A stretch of 40,061 nt of DNA from Candidatus Omnitrophica bacterium CG22_combo_CG10-13_8_21_14_all_43_16 (lineage in GTDB: Bacteria > Omnitrophota > Gorgyraeia > Gorgyraeales > Gorgyraeaceae). This document shows, in pieces, positions 1 to 9,832 of this stretch. The notes beneath the pieces are model-generated. The model ran no database searches and was not told where the DNA came from. It saw nothing but the letters and a program-made list of their open reading frames with translations. The position numbers and the translations under genes are program-made. The first letter of the stretch is position 1; each line of letters begins with the position of its first letter. The stretch spans positions 1 through 40,061 of the forward strand of contig PCTH01000001.1 of the NCBI GenBank assembly GCA_002771475.1, written 5' to 3'.

Positions 1-207
1 AAGCTCTATAGCGCCCGCTTTATTCATTTCTTCGCGGATAATATTCTGGACCTTTTGCAAAACCCTGAGGCCTAAAGGAAGGTAGGTATACGCGCCTGAG
101 GCAAGTTTCCTGATAAGCCCCGAGCGTATCATAAGGCGGTGGCTTACTGCCTCGGCCTCGCTAGGGACCTCTTTCAAAGTTGGTATAAAATATTTAGTCC
201 ATCGCAT
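1..207 (-). CDS. proS: Prolyl-tRNA synthetase, N-terminal fragment (cut by window edge)
   Basis: This reading frame is not in the ORF track because it runs off the left edge. Translating the minus strand gives [20 protein letters not shown] followed by a stretch containing [20 protein letters not shown] and [11 protein letters not shown], which is the characteristic N-terminus of bacterial class II ProRS (motif 1 region). ProRS charges tRNA-Pro with proline in the cytoplasm. I chose the ATG at 207-205 because family members start at this MR; an in-frame ATG at 225 would add MRHIKN. About 69 residues are visible; the rest lies outside. It follows ispG, the usual end of the uppS-cdsA-dxr-rseP-ispG-proS block, which supports the call. 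Confidence 0.9.
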   Translation of the reverse strand, partial: MRWTKYFIPTLKEVPSEAEAVSHRLMIRSGLIRKLASGAYTYLPLGLRVLQKVQNIIREEMNKAGAIEL

Positions 208-230
208 ATTTTTTATATGTCTCATTTTTA

Positions 231-319
231 AGATTGCTTCGTCGTCCCGATAAATCAGGACTCCTCGCAATGACAATAGACATGTCATTGCGAGCGAATG
301 AAATGAGCGAAGCAATCTC
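231..319. repeat. Family A palindromic repeat, two copies head to head (A1)
   Basis: Two copies of the dispersed motif TGTCATTGCGAG...GAAGCAATCT face each other, so the region reads agattgcttc...ctcgcaatgaca-ataga-catgtcattgcgag...gaagcaatctc and can form one long hairpin. It fills most of the gap between the ispG stop and the proS start. The same motif recurs at 5536, 15563, 15630, 17331, 21326, 26866 and 31315. Confidence 0.85.
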
Positions 320-327
320 AAATTTTA

Positions 328-1380
328 TTATAATTCTTTCAACAGCTCTTTTACAATATCTTTTTCTTTAACCCTCTTTACAATCTTCCCCTTTTTAAAT
401 ATAACTCCAGAACCTTTGCCGCAGGCAATACCTATATCTGCTTCTTTAGCTTCGCCGGGGCCATTCACTTCGCAGCCCATAATAGCAATCTTAATCTGCT
501 CCTTACGCCCTTGACCCTTGAGCCTTGAGCTAATTTGTTCCGCTATATTCTGCAAATCCACCTGACACCTGCCGCATGTCGGGCACGAAATAATTTCAGG
601 GCCGAAATTCCTTAAGTTTAACGCCTGAAGGATGTTCTTAGCTGCTATTACTTCTTCTAACGGATCTCCTGTCAATGAAACCCTGATAGTATCGCCTATC
701 CCATCCAAAAGAAGGCTTCCTATACCTATGGCTGATTTCACAATGCCTGTTGAAACAGGCCCTGCTGCAGTAATGCCCAGATGCAGAGGATATTTTGATT
801 TCTTTGAAAAGAGCTTATAGGCCCCTATGGTGCTGACAACGTCCGATGCCTTCAACGATACTATTATATCGTAAAAATCCATTCTCTCCAATATCTTTAT
901 ATAATCCATCACGGATTTTACCATGCCTTCTACCGTGGACCTTTCCTTGCCCCTTGCCCCTTGCCCCCTGTCCCTGATAGATCCTGAATTCGCTCCCACT
1001 CTTATGGAGATCTTTTTCTTTTTTGCCAGCCTCACAACCTCTTTTATTTCGTTTTCCTTATAAATATTCCCGGGATTAAGCCTTATCTTATCAGCCCCGT
1101 TTTCAATAGCGCATAAGGCCAGCCTGTAATCAAAATGTATATCTGCCACCAATGGCAAATTTATTTTTCTTTTAATAGCCTTTATGGCGCTTGCAGCCTC
1201 GAAATCTTTTATGGCAACCCTTACTATTCCGCATCCTGCTTTTTCCAGTCCTTTAATCTGCCTTACGGTAGCTGAGACGTCTCTCGTATCGGTCTTTGTC
1301 ATTGACTGGATAGAGACAGGGGCTCCGCCTCCGATTTTAACCCTGCCTACCCTGATCTGTCTCGTAATTATCTTTTCCAT
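328..1380 (-). CDS. ispG: 4-hydroxy-3-methylbut-2-en-1-yl diphosphate synthase (IspG/GcpE)
   Basis: This enzyme converts MEcPP to HMBPP, the penultimate step of the MEP isoprenoid pathway, using a [4Fe-4S] cluster. The N-terminal TIM-barrel region begins with MTKTDTRDVSATVRQI and contains VADIHFDY and KIRLNPGNI. The C-terminal cluster domain has CPTCGRC (Cys266, Cys269) and MGCEVNGPGEA (Cys303), the family cluster ligands. At 350 aa it is normal for the short bacterial form. Its start overlaps the rseP stop by 13 bases, implying translational coupling. Two short heptanucleotide tandem arrays lie in its coding sequence (508-528 and 945-965) and encode GQG-rich stretches where family members are variable. 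It works in the same pathway as dxr two genes upstream. Confidence 0.97.
   Translation of the reverse strand: MEKIITRQIRVGRVKIGGGAPVSIQSMTKTDTRDVSATVRQIKGLEKAGCGIVRVAIKDFEAASAIKAIKRKINLPLVADIHFDYRLALCAIENGADKIRLNPGNIYKENEIKEVVRLAKKKKISIRVGANSGSIRDRGQGARGKERSTVEGMVKSVMDYIKILERMDFYDIIVSLKASDVVSTIGAYKLFSKKSKYPLHLGITAAGPVSTGIVKSAIGIGSLLLDGIGDTIRVSLTGDPLEEVIAAKNILQALNLRNFGPEIISCPTCGRCQVDLQNIAEQISSRLKGQGRKEQIKIAIMGCEVNGPGEAKEADIGIACGKGSGVIFKKGKIVKRVKEKDIVKELLKEL
508..528. repeat. Heptanucleotide tandem array in ispG (first)
   Basis: Three near-identical 7-bp units, cccttga-cccttga-gccttga on the plus strand, lie inside ispG. The unit length is not a multiple of three, so gain or loss of one unit would shift the frame. 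Confidence 0.6.
945..965. repeat. Heptanucleotide tandem array in ispG (second)
   Basis: Three exact copies of ccttgcc on the plus strand, followed by a degenerate copy. They encode the minus-strand residues around RGQGARGKE in a variable loop of IspG. Confidence 0.65.
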
Positions 1381-2453
1381 AAATGCGCTATTTTTTCAAA
1401 AACCCCAAATCTCATAAAATCATTATAAAATACAAACAGCATCAAAATTATTAAAAGCGACATGCCGACCTGCGTTATGTTTTCCTGTATCTTGATAGAA
1501 ACAGGCTTTCTCCTGATCTTTTCTATCGCAAGAAATAAAATATGGCCGCCGTCCAGTACAGGCACAGGCAAAAGATTAAAGATAGCCAGGGACGCGCTTA
1601 AAACTCCCATTAACTGCAATAGATAAATAATGCCCAGCTTGGCTGCCTGGCCTGTTATATAAAATATTCCTATGGGACCCGTCATGGACTCCTTTATAGG
1701 TATGGCGCCTGTAACGCTTGCCCATAAAGCCCTGCATGTTATATAAGTAAGCGACCATAATTTTTCAGCCCCCATATAAATAGACTTAAAAAATCCATAT
1801 CTTACAAATACCACATCTCCGGACGGGACAATGCCTATTATGGAAATCTTCTTTCTTGAGCCGAAAACAGTATCCATCTCCTGGGATTTCGGCATAACGA
1901 CAATAGAAATCTTTTGCCCGAGTCTTTCTACAACAAGGTTCATCTCCTGATTCTTGCTGGTATGCACAATCTTTGTGACATCCTCCCAGTAGATTACATC
2001 CTTGCCGTTTATATTCAGGATCTTATCGCCTGTTTTTAAGCCGGATGACTCAGCCGGATAGCCCGGCATGACCTTGCCTATCGCTGAAGTCAATGTAGGA
2101 TTGCCTGCCATGAACACGAATGAAAAAATCGCAAATGCCAGTATGTAATTTAATAACGGGCCTGCGAATATTATCCGCATCCTCTCTCCGACTGTCCTGG
2201 AAAGATATTCCCATTTTTCTCCCTTTAAACCCTCTGCCCCTGTTTCTCCGGATAATTTTACATAACCTCCGAGAGGTATTATTGAAACAGAATATCTGGT
2301 TTCTTCTCTCGTCACGCCGAATATCTCAGGCCCGAATCCTATAGAAAATTTTTCAACCCGCACTCCCATCTTTTTAGCGACAATAAAATGCCCGAACTCA
2401 TGCACTACGACTAGAATACTCAAAACAACTATAAAAGAAACTAGCGACAGCAT
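1368..2453 (-). CDS. rseP: Site-2 intramembrane zinc metalloprotease RseP
   Basis: This is a membrane protease of the RseP/site-2 family, which cleaves anti-sigma factors or signal peptides within the bilayer. The N-terminal membrane segment carries the zinc-binding HEFGH motif (VVVHEFGHFIVAKKMGVRVE). A single PDZ domain follows at about residues 115-185 (GLKTGDKILNINGKDV). The C-terminal membrane region holds the third ligand motif NLLPVPVLDGGHI. At 361 aa it fits the one-PDZ form rather than the two-PDZ E. coli form. It overlaps both dxr upstream and ispG downstream by 13 bases. Its substrate cannot be read from the sequence. Confidence 0.95.
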   Translation of the reverse strand: MLSLVSFIVVLSILVVVHEFGHFIVAKKMGVRVEKFSIGFGPEIFGVTREETRYSVSIIPLGGYVKLSGETGAEGLKGEKWEYLSRTVGERMRIIFAGPLLNYILAFAIFSFVFMAGNPTLTSAIGKVMPGYPAESSGLKTGDKILNINGKDVIYWEDVTKIVHTSKNQEMNLVVERLGQKISIVVMPKSQEMDTVFGSRKKISIIGIVPSGDVVFVRYGFFKSIYMGAEKLWSLTYITCRALWASVTGAIPIKESMTGPIGIFYITGQAAKLGIIYLLQLMGVLSASLAIFNLLPVPVLDGGHILFLAIEKIRRKPVSIKIQENITQVGMSLLIILMLFVFYNDFMRFGVFEKIAHLWKR

Positions 2454-3583
2454 CTAAGCATCTCCTTGGTTTTTATCCTTGCCCATTTATCAGCTTCAAG
2501 TATATCCAAAAGTCCGGGGTCCTTAACGCCTTTATGCAGCCTTAAAACCCTGTCGATTACCTTCGGTATATCTATAAATTTTATACGGCCTTCCATGAAT
2601 TCCTTAACAGCTGTTTCATTTGAGGCATTCAGCGCAGAAGGAAATGTGCCTCCTTTTTTTCCAGCGTCATATGCCAGATCCATACACGGAAATCTTTCAA
2701 AATCCGGCTTATAAAAAGTCAGATTTTTTATTTTGGAAAAATCAGGGCTTTTTATCCCGGAGCGGGATCTTTCAGGATAAGTAAGCGCGTATTGAATAGG
2801 AAGCCGCATATCGCACGCGGCCATCTGGGCAAGTACTGCGCCGTCTGTGAATTCAACCATTGAATGAATTACTGCTTCAGGATGTATCAATATCTCTATG
2901 TTTTTAATTTCCATATTAAAAAGCCAGGCTGCCTCGATCACTTCCAACCCCTTATTCATCATAGTAGCAGAATCCACTGATATCTTTTTACCCATTTTCC
3001 ACCTGGGATGATTAATCGCCTGTTTAACGGTAATATTCCTGAATCCTGATTTTTTTACCTTTAATAAAGGCCCGCCTGAACCTGTGAGAAAAATCTTTTT
3101 CAAATCTTTCTTATCGTTGCTTCCGATGCATTGGAATATCGCGCTATGCTCGCTATCCACAGGCACTATTTTTACATTGTTCTTTGCAGCCTTATCCATT
3201 ATAAGGCCACCTGCCATAACCAGTGCTTCTTTATTCGCAAGCGCCATTTTTCTGGCTTTATCCAACACTGTAAGTATAGGCATAAGCGCAGATGACCCCA
3301 CTATGCCCACAAGGACAGTATCTATCTTTAAATTTTCCAGCATCTCCAGTAACCCGGTTTCTCCTTCATATACCTTTATCCTGCCCCATCCTCCTTTATC
3401 CCCGCTTATTTCACCTATACAAACAGCTTCGGGTTTATAAATCTTTGCCTGCTTGCGCAATAATCCGACATTTGCATTGGCAGATAAGGCGCATACCTTA
3501 AATCTATCCGGAAATTTTGCAATTACATCCAATCCGCTGGTGCCTATGGATCCCGTAGAACCCAAGACCGCAATATTTTCCAT
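2441..3583 (-). CDS. dxr: 1-deoxy-D-xylulose-5-phosphate reductoisomerase
   Basis: DXR makes MEP from DXP with NADPH, the first committed step of the MEP isoprenoid pathway. The N-terminus carries the Rossmann motif LGSTGSIGTSGLDVI. Catalytic-domain signatures follow: NKEALVMAG, PVDSEHSAIFQ (metal and substrate ligands) and NHPRWKMGKKISVDSATMMN. The C-terminal helical domain is complete and the length (380 aa) is normal. It overlaps rseP by 13 bases and lies 5 bases after cdsA. Together with ispG it places two MEP-pathway enzymes beside uppS, which consumes the isoprenoid product. Confidence 0.97.
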   Translation of the reverse strand: MENIAVLGSTGSIGTSGLDVIAKFPDRFKVCALSANANVGLLRKQAKIYKPEAVCIGEISGDKGGWGRIKVYEGETGLLEMLENLKIDTVLVGIVGSSALMPILTVLDKARKMALANKEALVMAGGLIMDKAAKNNVKIVPVDSEHSAIFQCIGSNDKKDLKKIFLTGSGGPLLKVKKSGFRNITVKQAINHPRWKMGKKISVDSATMMNKGLEVIEAAWLFNMEIKNIEILIHPEAVIHSMVEFTDGAVLAQMAACDMRLPIQYALTYPERSRSGIKSPDFSKIKNLTFYKPDFERFPCMDLAYDAGKKGGTFPSALNASNETAVKEFMEGRIKFIDIPKVIDRVLRLHKGVKDPGLLDILEADKWARIKTKEMLRCCR

Positions 3584-3588
3584 AATAT

Positions 3589-4389
3589 TTACCTGAAGAT
3601 AGCAAGGCAGATATAAAAAATAGGCGCTGTAAAAAGGATGCTGTCTGTGGCATCCAGCATCCCGCCAATGCCTGGCAGAGAAGTCCCGGAATCTTTTGCC
3701 TCATAATCTCTTTTTATAAGGCTCTCGGCCAGGTCTCCGAGCTGCGCGAATATGCCTATAAGAATACCGCTTAAAAGCACAAAACTAAAACTCATCCATG
3801 AAAAATAATACCTGCTTAAGATAGCGCTCGCAATACTGAAGATAAAACCTCCTATAGCGCCTTCTACTGATTTATTGGGGCTTATCCTTGGTATCAGCTT
3901 ATGCTTTCCGAAGCGAGACCCGACTAAATACGCGCCCATATCGCCTGATTTTGTGACGAAAAGCAGGTACGCCACTAATTTATGCCCATCTTCCAGAAAT
4001 CTTATTTTTACAAGAAATGTAAAAAACCATCCTATATAAAAAACCGCGAATAGCGTGACCGCTATCAGCGATACTGCATTCTGATTTTCTTTCCTTGTGA
4101 ATTGAATTATAAAAAGCGCGATCAATATGATGATAAAAAACACAGCCTCCCATATGCCGCCTGTAGGCCTGTAAAAATATGTTATGTACGGCAAAAGTAT
4201 CCCTGATAAAACACCTACATATGCAAAACTTAAAGGCAATGCCTTCTTTGCGCTTAGTTTGAAAAACTCGCAGAGCCCAAATCCTATAAATAAAGACGCC
4301 ACTGCCCCGAACGTCCACACCGGCAATACAAATATGCTTAAAATAGTAACCGATATCAGGATTAGCGAGGTAACTGCGCGTTTAAACAT
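3589..4389 (-). CDS. cdsA: Phosphatidate cytidylyltransferase (CDP-diglyceride synthase)
   Basis: CdsA activates phosphatidate with CTP to give CDP-diacylglycerol for phospholipid synthesis in the inner membrane. The protein is strongly hydrophobic with about seven predicted membrane segments. The C-terminal signature region reads SLIKRDYEAKDSGTSLPGIG followed by GMLDATDS, the known variant in which the usual HGG-DR is GIGG-DA. The 266 aa length is typical. The start is favoured by an upstream GGAGGGAGATAG ending in the uppS stop, with a 3-base gap to uppS. Confidence 0.94.
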   Translation of the reverse strand: MFKRAVTSLILISVTILSIFVLPVWTFGAVASLFIGFGLCEFFKLSAKKALPLSFAYVGVLSGILLPYITYFYRPTGGIWEAVFFIIILIALFIIQFTRKENQNAVSLIAVTLFAVFYIGWFFTFLVKIRFLEDGHKLVAYLLFVTKSGDMGAYLVGSRFGKHKLIPRISPNKSVEGAIGGFIFSIASAILSRYYFSWMSFSFVLLSGILIGIFAQLGDLAESLIKRDYEAKDSGTSLPGIGGMLDATDSILFTAPIFYICLAIFR

Positions 4390-4392
4390 AAA

Positions 4393-5091
4393 CTATCTCC
4401 CTCCAAACCTTCTGTCTCTTTTGCTATACGTTTCTATAGCCTTATTGAATTCCCTCTCGTCAAAATCAGGCCAGAGCGTTTCAGTCACGTAAAGTTCAGA
4501 ATACGATATCTGCCACAACAGAAAATTTGAAACCCTCATTTCCCCGCTTGTGCGTATTAAAAGATCCGGATCCGGCTGTCCAGCCGTATAAAGATTACTG
4601 GAAAACATTTTTTCATCTATGTCCTTCGGATCAATCTTTCCGCTCTTCGCGTCTTGCGCCAGGATCCTTGCCGCGTTTAATATTTCCTGCCTTGCGCCAT
4701 AGCTCAGCGCTATATTCAGCGTAAGATCGTGATAATCGCTGGTATCTTTCTCTGTTTTCTCAACCTTGGCCAGCAGATCCTTTTGTATCCTGCTCCTTTC
4801 TCCTATTATACAAAACTTTATTTTATTATCATGGAATAATTTAATTTCATTGTCTATAAAATTTTCTAAAAGCTGAAACAGCGCTTTTATCTCACTATCA
4901 GGCCTGGACCAATTCTCGGTTGAAAATGCGTAAAGCGTCAGATACTGAACGCCTGTTTTAAGGCATAACTTTACGGTATTTTTTACGATATCCACACCTT
5001 GTTTATGGCCTATGACCTTGGGCAGGCCCCTTTTCTCGGCCCATCTCCCGTTGCCATCCATTATTATCGCTATGTGTTTTGGGATATTCAT
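4393..5091 (-). CDS. uppS: Undecaprenyl diphosphate synthase
   Basis: This cis-prenyltransferase extends FPP with IPP to undecaprenyl-PP, the lipid carrier for peptidoglycan and LPS. The N-terminus IAIIMDGNGRWAEKRGLPKV contains the catalytic Asp and the diphosphate-binding Gly-Arg. LYAFSTENWSRP and the C-terminal DLLIRTSGEMRVSNFLLWQ with YSELYVTE are the other conserved regions. Length 232 aa is normal. No clear Shine-Dalgarno precedes the ATG, and a terminator-like hairpin lies just upstream, so expression may be set by readthrough. It begins the uppS-cdsA-dxr-rseP-ispG-proS block. Confidence 0.97.
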   Translation of the reverse strand: MNIPKHIAIIMDGNGRWAEKRGLPKVIGHKQGVDIVKNTVKLCLKTGVQYLTLYAFSTENWSRPDSEIKALFQLLENFIDNEIKLFHDNKIKFCIIGERSRIQKDLLAKVEKTEKDTSDYHDLTLNIALSYGARQEILNAARILAQDAKSGKIDPKDIDEKMFSSNLYTAGQPDPDLLIRTSGEMRVSNFLLWQISYSELYVTETLWPDFDEREFNKAIETYSKRDRRFGGR

Positions 5092-5101
5092 ATATTATGG
5101 C

Positions 5102-5147
5102 TAAAAGAAAAACGCGAATTCGTATTTAATTCAAACACGATTCGCGT
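5102..5147 (-). terminator. Rho-independent terminator-like hairpin between the coiled-coil gene and uppS
   Basis: On the minus strand an 11-12 bp stem ACGCGAATCGT / ACGAATTCGCGT (one bulge, about 13-nt loop) is followed at once by TTTTTCTTTT. It lies after the stop of the 112-aa gene and about 10 bases before uppS, so it could terminate, or attenuate entry into the uppS block. Confidence 0.7.
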
Positions 5148-5173
5148 CCTTCTCTGATTCCATAAAAATTTTG

Positions 5174-5512
5174 TTACTCTAGAGGAACAGCGTCTTGCGT
5201 TTTTAGTTTTGACTTAAGATCTGAATACGCTGTTTTTAAATTTGCCGATTCTGCGTTGACTTTATCCAGAGCGGCCTGTAAATTGGCGGCAAGACCTGTC
5301 TGGTTATTTACCTGAGCGGTTGCTTTGGTCAATTGTACCTGTAAATCACCCGCCTTGGAATTAAGCCCTGCTATCTGATCATTAAGCTGCAGGATTTTTA
5401 TCCTTTCAGCTTTCAACTGGCTGTTTAAACTCGCTGCGTAACCCACAAGCACAATACAGACAATAGCTAAAACCGCAATAATTACTGTAAAATTTATCTT
5501 TACCTTGTCCAT
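5174..5512 (-). CDS. Small membrane-anchored coiled-coil protein, unknown function
   Basis: I do not recognise the family. Residues about 7-27 (FTVIIAVLAIVCIVLVGYAA) form one membrane segment or uncleaved signal anchor. The rest is a continuous predicted coiled coil with heptad leucines (LNSQLKAERIKILQLNDQIAG and onward to about residue 105), ending in a short Pro-containing tail. A strong ribosome-binding site AAGGAGGAGC precedes the ATG. It follows the OmpA-like lipoprotein, separated by repeat A2, and precedes a terminator. The architecture suggests an envelope spacer or scaffold, perhaps acting with the neighbouring peptidoglycan-binding lipoprotein, but no function can be assigned. Confidence 0.8.
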   Translation of the reverse strand: MDKVKINFTVIIAVLAIVCIVLVGYAASLNSQLKAERIKILQLNDQIAGLNSKAGDLQVQLTKATAQVNNQTGLAANLQAALDKVNAESANLKTAYSDLKSKLKTQDAVPLE

Positions 5513-5535
5513 TTTTATAGCTCCTCCTTTTTACA

Positions 5536-5671
5536 TGTCATTGCGAGCCCTGACGAAGTCAGGACGAAGCAATCTTATAAGATCCTTCGTCCCGATAAAT
5601 CGGGACTCAGGATAAGTTCGGATCTATCATTTACGTCGTCCTCCGGACTCCATAAATGATGTCCTCACTTA
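5536..5671. repeat. Family A composite repeat (A2)
   Basis: The copy begins TGTCATTGCGAG on the plus strand, continues through GAAGCAATCT and the shared arm GATCCTTCGTCCCGATAAAT...GACTCAGGATAA, and ends in a hairpin and TCCTCACTTA. The last TTA is the minus-strand TAA stop of the OmpA-like gene, so the element's edge coincides with the stop codon. Confidence 0.85.
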
Positions 5672-6397
5672 TTTTTTATACTTCTTGATCTGCCTTTCTA
5701 TCTGCTGCTTTCTCTGGGTTATTTTATCCATATCTGCCTGGATCTTTTCCATATTCTTCGGAAGTATTACTATTTCCACGCGCCTGTTCTGCTTTTTTCC
5801 GGATGCAGTATCATTCGAAGCCACAGGCCTATATTCACCGTAACCTATAGCAGCTACCCTTTTGGGGCTTATGCCTTTTTTATCCACAAGATAGTGGAGA
5901 ACGCTCGTCGCCCTGGAAGTAGAGAGTTCCCAGTTGGATTTCCAGCCTGAATGTTTTATCGGCTCATTGTCCGTATGGCCCTCTATTCCTATATTCCTGT
6001 CTTCCACGTTCTTTCCCAGCACGCCCGCTATTTTATCAAGAGAGGAAAAAGCTTCCGGCTTTATTTCTACCTTGCCTGAATCAAAAAGGACTTCTGTCAA
6101 AAATATGATCGCAAGTCCCTTCTCTGCCATCTCCAGCCGCACGGATTTATCGCCTATTTCCTGCTTTAGTTTTTCTTCCAGAAGAAGCTTTGCCTTTTCC
6201 AGTTCAGACAATTCGGTTTCTTTCTCCTCCTGTAATTGGCTGAGCCTTGCGTTTAAGTCATCTATCTCGTTTCCAAGAGCGCTTATCCTGTCCACATCGC
6301 TCTTATGCCTGGTCTGAAATGTAATAGAACATCCGGACATAGCGAGAGAAACAACCGTTAAAAATAAAACTAAAAACAATCCTTTATTTCTGACCAT
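5669..6397 (-). CDS. OmpA/MotB-like peptidoglycan-binding lipoprotein
   Basis: The precursor has a hydrophobic signal peptide ending in LAMSGC, a plausible lipobox, so it is probably a lipoprotein. Residues about 25-80 are a charged coiled coil, followed by a C-terminal OmpA-like domain (LFDSGKVEIKPEAF, EGHTDNEPI, NWELSTSRA, GYGEYRPVASNDT, NRRVEI) that binds meso-diaminopimelate in this family. A second short coiled coil ends the protein. I moved the start from the ORF-track TTG to the ATG at 6397, giving 242 aa. AAGGAGG lies just upstream, and the extra N-terminal codons fall inside a good promoter. Likely role: tethering the outer membrane to peptidoglycan. The domain also resembles MotB, but no MotA partner is nearby. 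Confidence 0.9.
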   Translation of the reverse strand: MVRNKGLFLVLFLTVVSLAMSGCSITFQTRHKSDVDRISALGNEIDDLNARLSQLQEEKETELSELEKAKLLLEEKLKQEIGDKSVRLEMAEKGLAIIFLTEVLFDSGKVEIKPEAFSSLDKIAGVLGKNVEDRNIGIEGHTDNEPIKHSGWKSNWELSTSRATSVLHYLVDKKGISPKRVAAIGYGEYRPVASNDTASGKKQNRRVEIVILPKNMEKIQADMDKITQRKQQIERQIKKYKK

Positions 6398-6422
6398 AAT
6401 ATCCTCCTTATGCGTTTTTTTA

Positions 6423-6451
6423 ATCATAATACAGCTGCTACGTAAAGTCAA
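6423..6451 (-). promoter_or_regulatory. Sigma-70-type promoter for the OmpA-like gene
   Basis: Minus-strand TTGACT (6451-6446), 17-bp spacer, TATGAT (6428-6423), giving a short leader with AAGGAGG before the ATG at 6397. The spacing is ideal and each box matches consensus at 5 of 6 positions. Confidence 0.75.
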
Positions 6452-6468
6452 GAAATTTGAAAATTTTC

Positions 6469-8556
6469 TTACTTAAATAACGTGTTCTTTATAATAAAAG
6501 ACGCGAATACAATCGAAACCATTGACATAAGTTTTATTAAAATATTCAAAGACGGGCCTGATGTATCTTTGAACGGGTCTCCCACCGTATCTCCCACGAC
6601 ACCTGCCTTATGGGCAATAGAGCCCTTGCCTCCGTGATGGCCCTCCTCTATATATTTCTTTGCGTTATCCCATGCCCCGCCGGAATTCGCCATCATAACC
6701 GCAAGCACAAATCCTGTAACAGTCGCCCCCATAAGAAGCCCGCCCACTGCATTTATCCCCACTAAAAGCCCCACTACGATAGGGGCGCTGATCGCCAATA
6801 GAGACGGCATCACCATTTCTTTCTGCGCGGCAATTGTAGCAATATCAACGCAGCGCGCATAATCAGGCTTTGCCTTTCCTTCCATAAGCCCTATTATTTC
6901 TTTAAACTGGCGCCTAACTTCAATGACAATCTTTGCAGCCGCTCTTCCCACTGCTCTCATTGTCATGGAACAGAATAAAAACGGGAGCATCCCTCCCAGG
7001 AATAATCCCACCAAGACGCTTGGGTTCATTAAATTCAGGTCCATGGTTTTGCCGAAAAGCCACACCTGATCCCTATAGGCCGCTATCAAAGCAAGGGCTG
7101 TCAACGCAGCTGAACCGATTGCAAAACCTTTTCCGGTCGCAGCTGTTGTGTTTCCCAGGGCATCTAAGGCATCTGTCCTTTTTCTCACCTCAGGAGGAAG
7201 ATGAGACATCTCTGCATTTCCTCCCGCATTATCAGCAACAGGGCCGTAAGCATCTGTCGCCAGAGTTATCCCCAGGGTAGACAGCATACCCACTGCTGCA
7301 ATTGCTATCCCGTAAAGCCCTAAGTTAAAATTACCGGCGCCTCCTGCGAATAAAAAACTCGCCAATATAGCCGCGCACACCACTATTACCGGTACAGCAG
7401 TTGACATCATGCCGACTGCCATGCCGCTTATAATAACAGTAGCGGGACCGGTAACACTTGAGTCTGCTATTGTCTGCGTAGGCTTGAAAGTGCTGGAAGT
7501 ATAATACTCCGTTGAAAGGCCTATCAATACGCCTGCCACTAAACCCGATATAACTGACCAATAGACCCCTATATGCTGGCTACCGAGCGTATGCTTTACC
7601 AGAAAATAAGACGCTATAGCCACTATAAAAGAGCTGACAAACACTCCCTTTCTTAAGGCTGCCAATAGAACCGATTGATTCGCATCCTCTTTGCTTCTTA
7701 CAAAAAATGTCCCTATAATAGATGCGATAACCCCGACTGCTGCCATGACCATCGGAACAGTAACGCCCGCTAAACCCAGGCCGGCTGCTACGCCCAGCGC
7801 AGATGTAGCTACTATAGAACCTACATACGATTCATAAAGATCCGCTCCCATACCTGCGACATCGCCTACATTGTCGCCCACATTATCAGCAATAACAGCA
7901 GGATTTCTCGGATCATCTTCAGGTATCCCTGCTTCTACTTTTCCTACCAGATCAGCTCCCACATCCGCTGCCTTTGTAAAAATGCCTCCGCCCACCCTTG
8001 CAAAAAGCGCCTGAGAGCTTGCGCCCATTCCAAAGCAAAGCATTGTAGATGTGATTGCGCCTATCTTATCTACCCCTATCGCCAGAGGATGCGCCGTGTA
8101 ATACCAATCCAGAAAATAATACCATATGCTAAGATCCAGAAGTCCCAGCCCCACAACTGTAAGGCCCATAACAGCGCCGCTTGAAAAAGCAACCCTTAAC
8201 CCGGAATTCAAACTCTTCATCGCTGCTGCCGCGGTCCTGTTTGAAGACTGTGTTGCTATCGTCATGCCTATAAAACCTGAAAGCCCTGAGAAAAATCCTC
8301 CTGTTAAAAATGCGAAAGGCACAAATATGGGCAGATATTTAAACAGAGACAATGCCAGAAGAATAAAAAATACGACTATAAAAAATAAAGCTACCCCTAT
8401 ATACTGCCTCTTTAAATATGCCCTTGCGCCTATGCGGACTGCCTGGGCTATTTCTTTCATTTTGTCGTTTCCTTCATCCATCTTAAGTATTGATACTGCT
8501 AAATAAAAAGCAAAACCAAGCGCCAATATAGAACCCACAGGTGCCAAAAATAACAT
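6469..8556 (-). CDS. hppA: Membrane-bound ion-translocating pyrophosphatase, K+-dependent type
   Basis: This integral membrane enzyme hydrolyses PPi and pumps H+ and/or Na+ out of the cytoplasm. The 695-aa protein has about 16 membrane segments. The substrate-binding region reads [20 protein letters not shown] and [21 protein letters not shown], and the C-terminal region contains [18 protein letters not shown]. At the cation-dependence site it has [10 protein letters not shown], with Ala and Gly at the positions that are Lys and Thr in K+-independent enzymes, indicating the K+-dependent clade, which includes Na+ pumps. It sits 13 bases after purA, whose upstream pathway and tRNA charging release PPi. 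Whether it pumps Na+ or H+ cannot be decided here. Confidence 0.97.
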   Translation of the reverse strand: MLFLAPVGSILALGFAFYLAVSILKMDEGNDKMKEIAQAVRIGARAYLKRQYIGVALFFIVVFFILLALSLFKYLPIFVPFAFLTGGFFSGLSGFIGMTIATQSSNRTAAAAMKSLNSGLRVAFSSGAVMGLTVVGLGLLDLSIWYYFLDWYYTAHPLAIGVDKIGAITSTMLCFGMGASSQALFARVGGGIFTKAADVGADLVGKVEAGIPEDDPRNPAVIADNVGDNVGDVAGMGADLYESYVGSIVATSALGVAAGLGLAGVTVPMVMAAVGVIASIIGTFFVRSKEDANQSVLLAALRKGVFVSSFIVAIASYFLVKHTLGSQHIGVYWSVISGLVAGVLIGLSTEYYTSSTFKPTQTIADSSVTGPATVIISGMAVGMMSTAVPVIVVCAAILASFLFAGGAGNFNLGLYGIAIAAVGMLSTLGITLATDAYGPVADNAGGNAEMSHLPPEVRKRTDALDALGNTTAATGKGFAIGSAALTALALIAAYRDQVWLFGKTMDLNLMNPSVLVGLFLGGMLPFLFCSMTMRAVGRAAAKIVIEVRRQFKEIIGLMEGKAKPDYARCVDIATIAAQKEMVMPSLLAISAPIVVGLLVGINAVGGLLMGATVTGFVLAVMMANSGGAWDNAKKYIEEGHHGGKGSIAHKAGVVGDTVGDPFKDTSGPSLNILIKLMSMVSIVFASFIIKNTLFK

Positions 8557-8569
8557 TTTGTTCCTCCTC

Positions 8570-9811
<1,242 letters not shown>

Positions 9812-9832
9812 TTATCGTATCGGTTCCACATG

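Noticed and set aside
231-319. CRISPR array interpretation of the dispersed repeats
   Set aside because: The repeats are few, scattered, palindromic and unequal, without regular spacers; no cas genes are present.
632-820. Plus-strand ORFs throughout the track (for example 632-820, 3084-3440, 8126-8506, 32266-33429)
   Set aside because: All lie opposite well-supported minus-strand genes, match no family I know, and lack ribosome-binding sites. They are shadow frames.
6398-6451. N-terminal extension of the OmpA-like ORF from a TTG
   Set aside because: The extension overlaps a good -35/-10 pair, and a strong AAGGAGG precedes the internal ATG at 6397.
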